Source: Kitasatospora sp. NBC_01266 (GTDB lineage Bacteria; Actinomycetota; Actinomycetes; Streptomycetales; Streptomycetaceae). Taken from it: a DNA stretch of 64,000 nucleotides. The notes beneath the pieces were generated by a model. It had not been told where the DNA came from and ran no database searches. It worked only from the letters and a program-made list of their open reading frames with translations. A program made the translations under genes and the position numbers. Position 1 is the stretch's first letter. Every line of letters begins with the position of its first letter. Below, in pieces: positions 61,572-64,000 of the stretch. Where the stretch lies: assembly GCF_036242395.1 (NCBI RefSeq), contig NZ_CP108458.1, positions 4,092,001 through 4,156,000 of the forward strand, written 5' to 3'.

Positions 61572-61612
61572 CTGGCCGGCTGGCCGGGCTGGCCGGGCTG
61601 GCCGGGCTGGCC
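61572..61612. repeat. 9-nt tandem repeat
   Basis: About four copies of gggctggcc lie after the FAD protein gene. A shorter gcgagcggat repeat follows at 61640-61665. Both are in the decayed stretch before the methyltransferase remnant. Confidence 0.75.
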
Positions 61613-61661
61613 ACCGAAGCGCGCCCGTCCTGGGGCTGCTCGGCGAGCGGATGGCGAGCGG

Positions 61662-62223
61662 ATGGCGAGCGCCCGGGCTGCGCTGGACCTGCGGACCGGC
61701 GGCGGCGAGGTGCTCGCCGGGGCCTCGGCGCGGGCACCGCTGACGGTGGCCACCGAGGGCTGGCCGCCGAACATCGCGCGGGCGACCCGGCTGCCGCACC
61801 CTCCCCCAGCCTTCGGCCGGGGGTGCCCCCATGGCCTTCGACCTGGTGGTCAGCCGGCACCCGGTGACCGTCTGGTGGACGGAGATCGCACGGGTGCTGC
61901 GGCCCGGCGGCCGCTACTTCTCCCAGCAGGTCGGCCCGGCCGGCGTGTTCGAGCCGGTCGAGTTCTTCCTCGGCCCGCAGCCCGAGGCGGCCGGACTGCG
62001 GGTGGTCGACCTGCGCGCGGAGTCGCTGCGCACCGAGTTCTTCGACATCGGCGCGGTGGTGTACTTCCTGCGCAAGGTGATCTGGATGGTGCCGGACTTC
62101 ACCGTCGACCCCCGGGTGAGGCGCGTGCGGCCGGCCCCGGGCGCGCGCCGAACGCGCGAACTCCCCTGCCCCCGGCCGATCTCGGCGAACGGCCTCCGGC
62201 GATCACACCGCGCACTAGACTGA
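61662..62223 (+). pseudogene. Broken SAM-dependent methyltransferase gene
   Basis: The first part (61662-61798) reads ALDLRTGGGEVLAGA and TEGWPPNIARA, the SAM-binding start of a class I methyltransferase. The second part, in a different frame from 61831, reads FDLVVSRHPV, ARVLRPGGRYFSQQVGP and EFFDIGAVVYFLRKVIWMVP. The middle of the SAM domain is gone, and a GC-rich hairpin lies at the junction. The C-terminus is also disrupted. It is a relic. Confidence 0.8.
61803..61823. repeat. GC-rich palindromic hairpin at the methyltransferase break
   Basis: The run ccccc, a, gcc, ttc, ggc, c, ggggg folds into a hairpin with one mismatch. It and its flanks look like the small palindromic elements that are common in Streptomyces genomes. 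It sits exactly at the break between the two methyltransferase fragments. Confidence 0.6.
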
Positions 62224-62311
62224 CGCACAGTCACACCACCGTCGCAGCCCGCGAGTGGCGCCACACGGCACCACGGGCGCGGGCCACCTGCACCCAGCGA
62301 GGTGAGCCGTC

Positions 62312-64000
62312 ATCACCGAGTCACCACACGCCGAGCTGACCGCCTGGTTGCGCGGCCTCGACGCGGACCGGCTCTACCGCCTGCTGCGCGCCCGGCCGGA
62401 CGCCACCGGCGTGCCCGAGCCCGCGCGCCCGGCCGAGCTGGCCGAGCGGCTGGCCCGCCCCGGCGCGGTCACCGCGGTGCTGCGCCGGCTGCCGCTGCCC
62501 TGCCTGCAGACCGCCGAGGCGCTGGTCGCCCTCGGTCCGCCGGCCGACCGGGCCGCGCTGGCCCGGCTGCTCGACGCCCGGGAGGGTGAGCGGGCCGCCG
62601 GGCTGGACACCGCCCTGCAGGCACTGGCCGGCCAGGCGCTGGTCTGGCCGGACGCGCACGGGCGGCTGACCTGCGTGCCCGCGCTGCGGCAGGTCTGGCC
62701 CAGCGCGCTCGGGCTGGACGCGCCGCTGGCCGAGCTGCTGGCCGACGCCACCTCCGAGGAGTTGCGCGCCATGCTGGCCCTGCTGCGGCTGCGGGTACCG
62801 GCCACCAAGCAGCAGCGATTGGCCACCCTCACCGAGCGGTTCGCCGACCACGCCTGGCTGACCGCCGTGGTGGCCGGCGCCCCGCCGGGGATCGGCCGGC
62901 TGCTGGAGGAGAGCGCGCGCTCCGCGGTGACCCGCCAGGCGCTGGTGGTCTCCGCCTCCGGGGAGGCCGGCCGGGCGGCGCGCTGGGCACGCGAGCGCGG
63001 GCTGCTGGTCCGGGCCCACCACGGCTACGGGTCGGCCCGGATGCCCGCCGAGGTGACGCTGGCGCTGCGCGGCCCGGCCTGGCACGCCCCGTTCGACCCG
63101 CGCCCGCCGGAGCCGGAGCTGGTCGAGGTCGGCGCGGCTGAGGTGGAGCGCGAGGCGGTCTCGGCCGCGACGACCTTCGGTTCGCAGGCCGCCTCGGTGC
63201 TCGCCGAGTGCGCGGCCCGTCCGGCGGCGCTGCTGAAGACCGGTGGGGTCGGGCCGCGCGAGCTGGGCCGGATCGGGCGGCAGGCGCAGTGCACCGAGCC
63301 GGTGGTGCGCCTGGTCCTGGAGAGCGCCGCCGCGGCCGGGCTGCTGACCGGCGCGGCCGACCCCGGGCCGGGCCGGACGAGCGGCAAGGGCCCCGCCCGA
63401 CGGGTGGTCGCCCCGAGCCGGCAGGCACCCGTCGATCCGGAGGCGGGCGGCGGCCGGCTGCTGGTCACCCCGGCGTACGACGGATGGGCCGAGCTGGACC
63501 CGGCCCGCCAACTGGTCGAGCTGGCACTGGCCTGGTGGGCGCTGCCGTTCACCCCGACCGCGACCCAGGACCGCGACGGCAAGGCCTGGCCGGCGCTGAT
63601 CAGCCGTCCACCGAGCCCGAGTTGCCGGCACGCCCGGCGCGGGGTGCTCACCGCGGCCGGTCGGGTGCCGGCCGGCCAGGGTGCGGCCCGCACTTCCGGG
63701 CTGGGTCGGCTGGCCGCCTGGCACCGCCCGCTGGCCGACCAACTGCCGCAGGACAGCACGCCGTTCGCCAGCGTGATCCGGGAGGCCGAGCTGCTCGGCC
63801 TGGTGGCGCGCGGGACGCTCTCCCCGCTCGGTGCCGCGCTCGCCGCGCAGTCCCCGGAGCAGCCGACCGCGCTGCTGGACCGCGCCGTGCGGCTGCTCCC
63901 GGCCGCGACCGCGCAGGCCAGGCTGGGCACCGATCTGACGGCGGTGGTGACCGGCCCGCCGACCGGCCGACTGGCCGCCCTACTGGACACGGCCGCCGAC
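62312..64000 (+). CDS. Helicase-associated (XPB-type) domain protein, 3' truncated by window
   Basis: The open frame runs to the window end. It begins with TAWLRGLDADRLYRLLRARPD, the conserved start of actinomycete helicase C-terminal-like proteins, and continues with Arg/Ala/Leu-rich helical repeats and a middle block LLVTPAYDGWAELDPARQL. The DNA-binding role is inferred from the family. No ATG, GTG or TTG lies at the expected start: TGA at 62303 closes the frame upstream. GAGGTGA at 62299-62305 precedes GTC 62309 and ATC 62312. TTG 62348 would cut off conserved residues. Confidence 0.78.
   Translation, partial: MTESPHAELTAWLRGLDADRLYRLLRARPDATGVPEPARPAELAERLARPGAVTAVLRRLPLPCLQTAEALVALGPPADRAALARLLDAREGERAAGLDTALQALAGQALVWPDAHGRLTCVPALRQVWPSALGLDAPLAELLADATSEELRAMLALLRLRVPATKQQRLATLTERFADHAWLTAVVAGAPPGIGRLLEESARSAVTRQALVVSASGEAGRAARWARERGLLVRAHHGYGSARMPAEVTLALRGPAWHAPFDPRPPEPELVEVGAAEVEREAVSAATTFGSQAASVLAECAARPAALLKTGGVGPRELGRIGRQAQCTEPVVRLVLESAAAAGLLTGAADPGPGRTSGKGPARRVVAPSRQAPVDPEAGGGRLLVTPAYDGWAELDPARQLVELALAWWALPFTPTATQDRDGKAWPALISRPPSPSCRHARRGVLTAAGRVPAGQGAARTSGLGRLAAWHRPLADQLPQDSTPFASVIREAELLGLVARGTLSPLGAALAAQSPEQPTALLDRAVRLLPAATAQARLGTDLTAVVTGPPTGRLAALLDTAAD

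Overview
The window is high-GC actinomycete chromosome. Codon third positions are almost all G or C, GTG starts are frequent, and many genes overlap as ATGA or GTGA. A core block from about 8.2 to 17.7 kb runs, on the minus strand, dnaX, ybaB/ebfC, recR, a DUF5063 gene, aspartokinase, aspartate-semialdehyde dehydrogenase, a SigE-like ECF sigma factor with its membrane partner, and SURF1. The SRP RNA and tRNA-Ser(GGA) lie just outside dnaX. This order suggests Streptomycetaceae (Streptomyces, Kitasatospora or Streptacidiphilus). The species cannot be named from the sequence alone.

Region 1 (1-17.7 kb) is mostly core: a truncated LuxR-type ATPase regulator, a SnoaL-like protein, two MFS exporters (one divergent from a MarR regulator), an S9 peptidase, and the core block above. 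Region 2 (17.66-24.43 kb) is bounded by tRNA-Ser and an imperfect 57-nt copy of the 3' part of that tRNA. It looks like an integrated element or its remnant, with no recognisable integrase. It carries a Crp/Fnr-like cyclic-nucleotide-binding regulator, a class III cyclase-like protein, a Cys-pair mini-protein, an unknown protein, an excisionase-like HTH protein and a protein with a nucleoside-deoxyribosyltransferase/TIR-like N-terminus. The last five are translationally coupled. A divergent 458-aa protein of unknown function follows. This may be a nucleotide-signalling or defence module.

Region 3 (24.5-43.7 kb) is accessory and rich in small regulator/enzyme pairs: an FMN reductase beside a decayed MFS gene with a divergent TetR, hydrolases with divergent TetR genes, a WYL regulator with a TIGR03086-type protein, a secreted RCC1-repeat protein, an MFS and an MDR reductase, a GlxA-like regulator, an Old Yellow Enzyme, a LysR and an SDR, and an AhpD with a SigJ-like sigma factor.

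Region 4 (45.5-51.2 kb) is the most striking metabolic locus. It is a compact minus-strand operon encoding a phosphoribosylanthranilate-isomerase-like protein lacking the usual catalytic Cys, a divergent uracil phosphoribosyltransferase, an EamA exporter, a Pro-1 tautomerase, a pseudouridine-5'-phosphate glycosidase, an Old Yellow Enzyme and a PRPP synthetase. PRPP supply, base ribosylation, C-C glycoside chemistry, tautomerisation, ene reduction and export together suggest a C-nucleoside-type small-molecule pathway. A CTP-synthase-related amidotransferase-like gene and a LysR regulator lie beside it.

Region 5 (51.5-64 kb) holds a PRC-barrel protein, an AraC regulator, an alpha/beta hydrolase, a 1080-aa SARP/AfsR-type regulator, a DrrAB-like ABC exporter whose upstream region has 11-bp-phased heptamer repeats, a cysteine dioxygenase-like protein coupled to an FAD/NAD(P)-binding protein, a broken methyltransferase gene containing a GC-rich hairpin, and the start of a helicase-associated gene that runs off the window.
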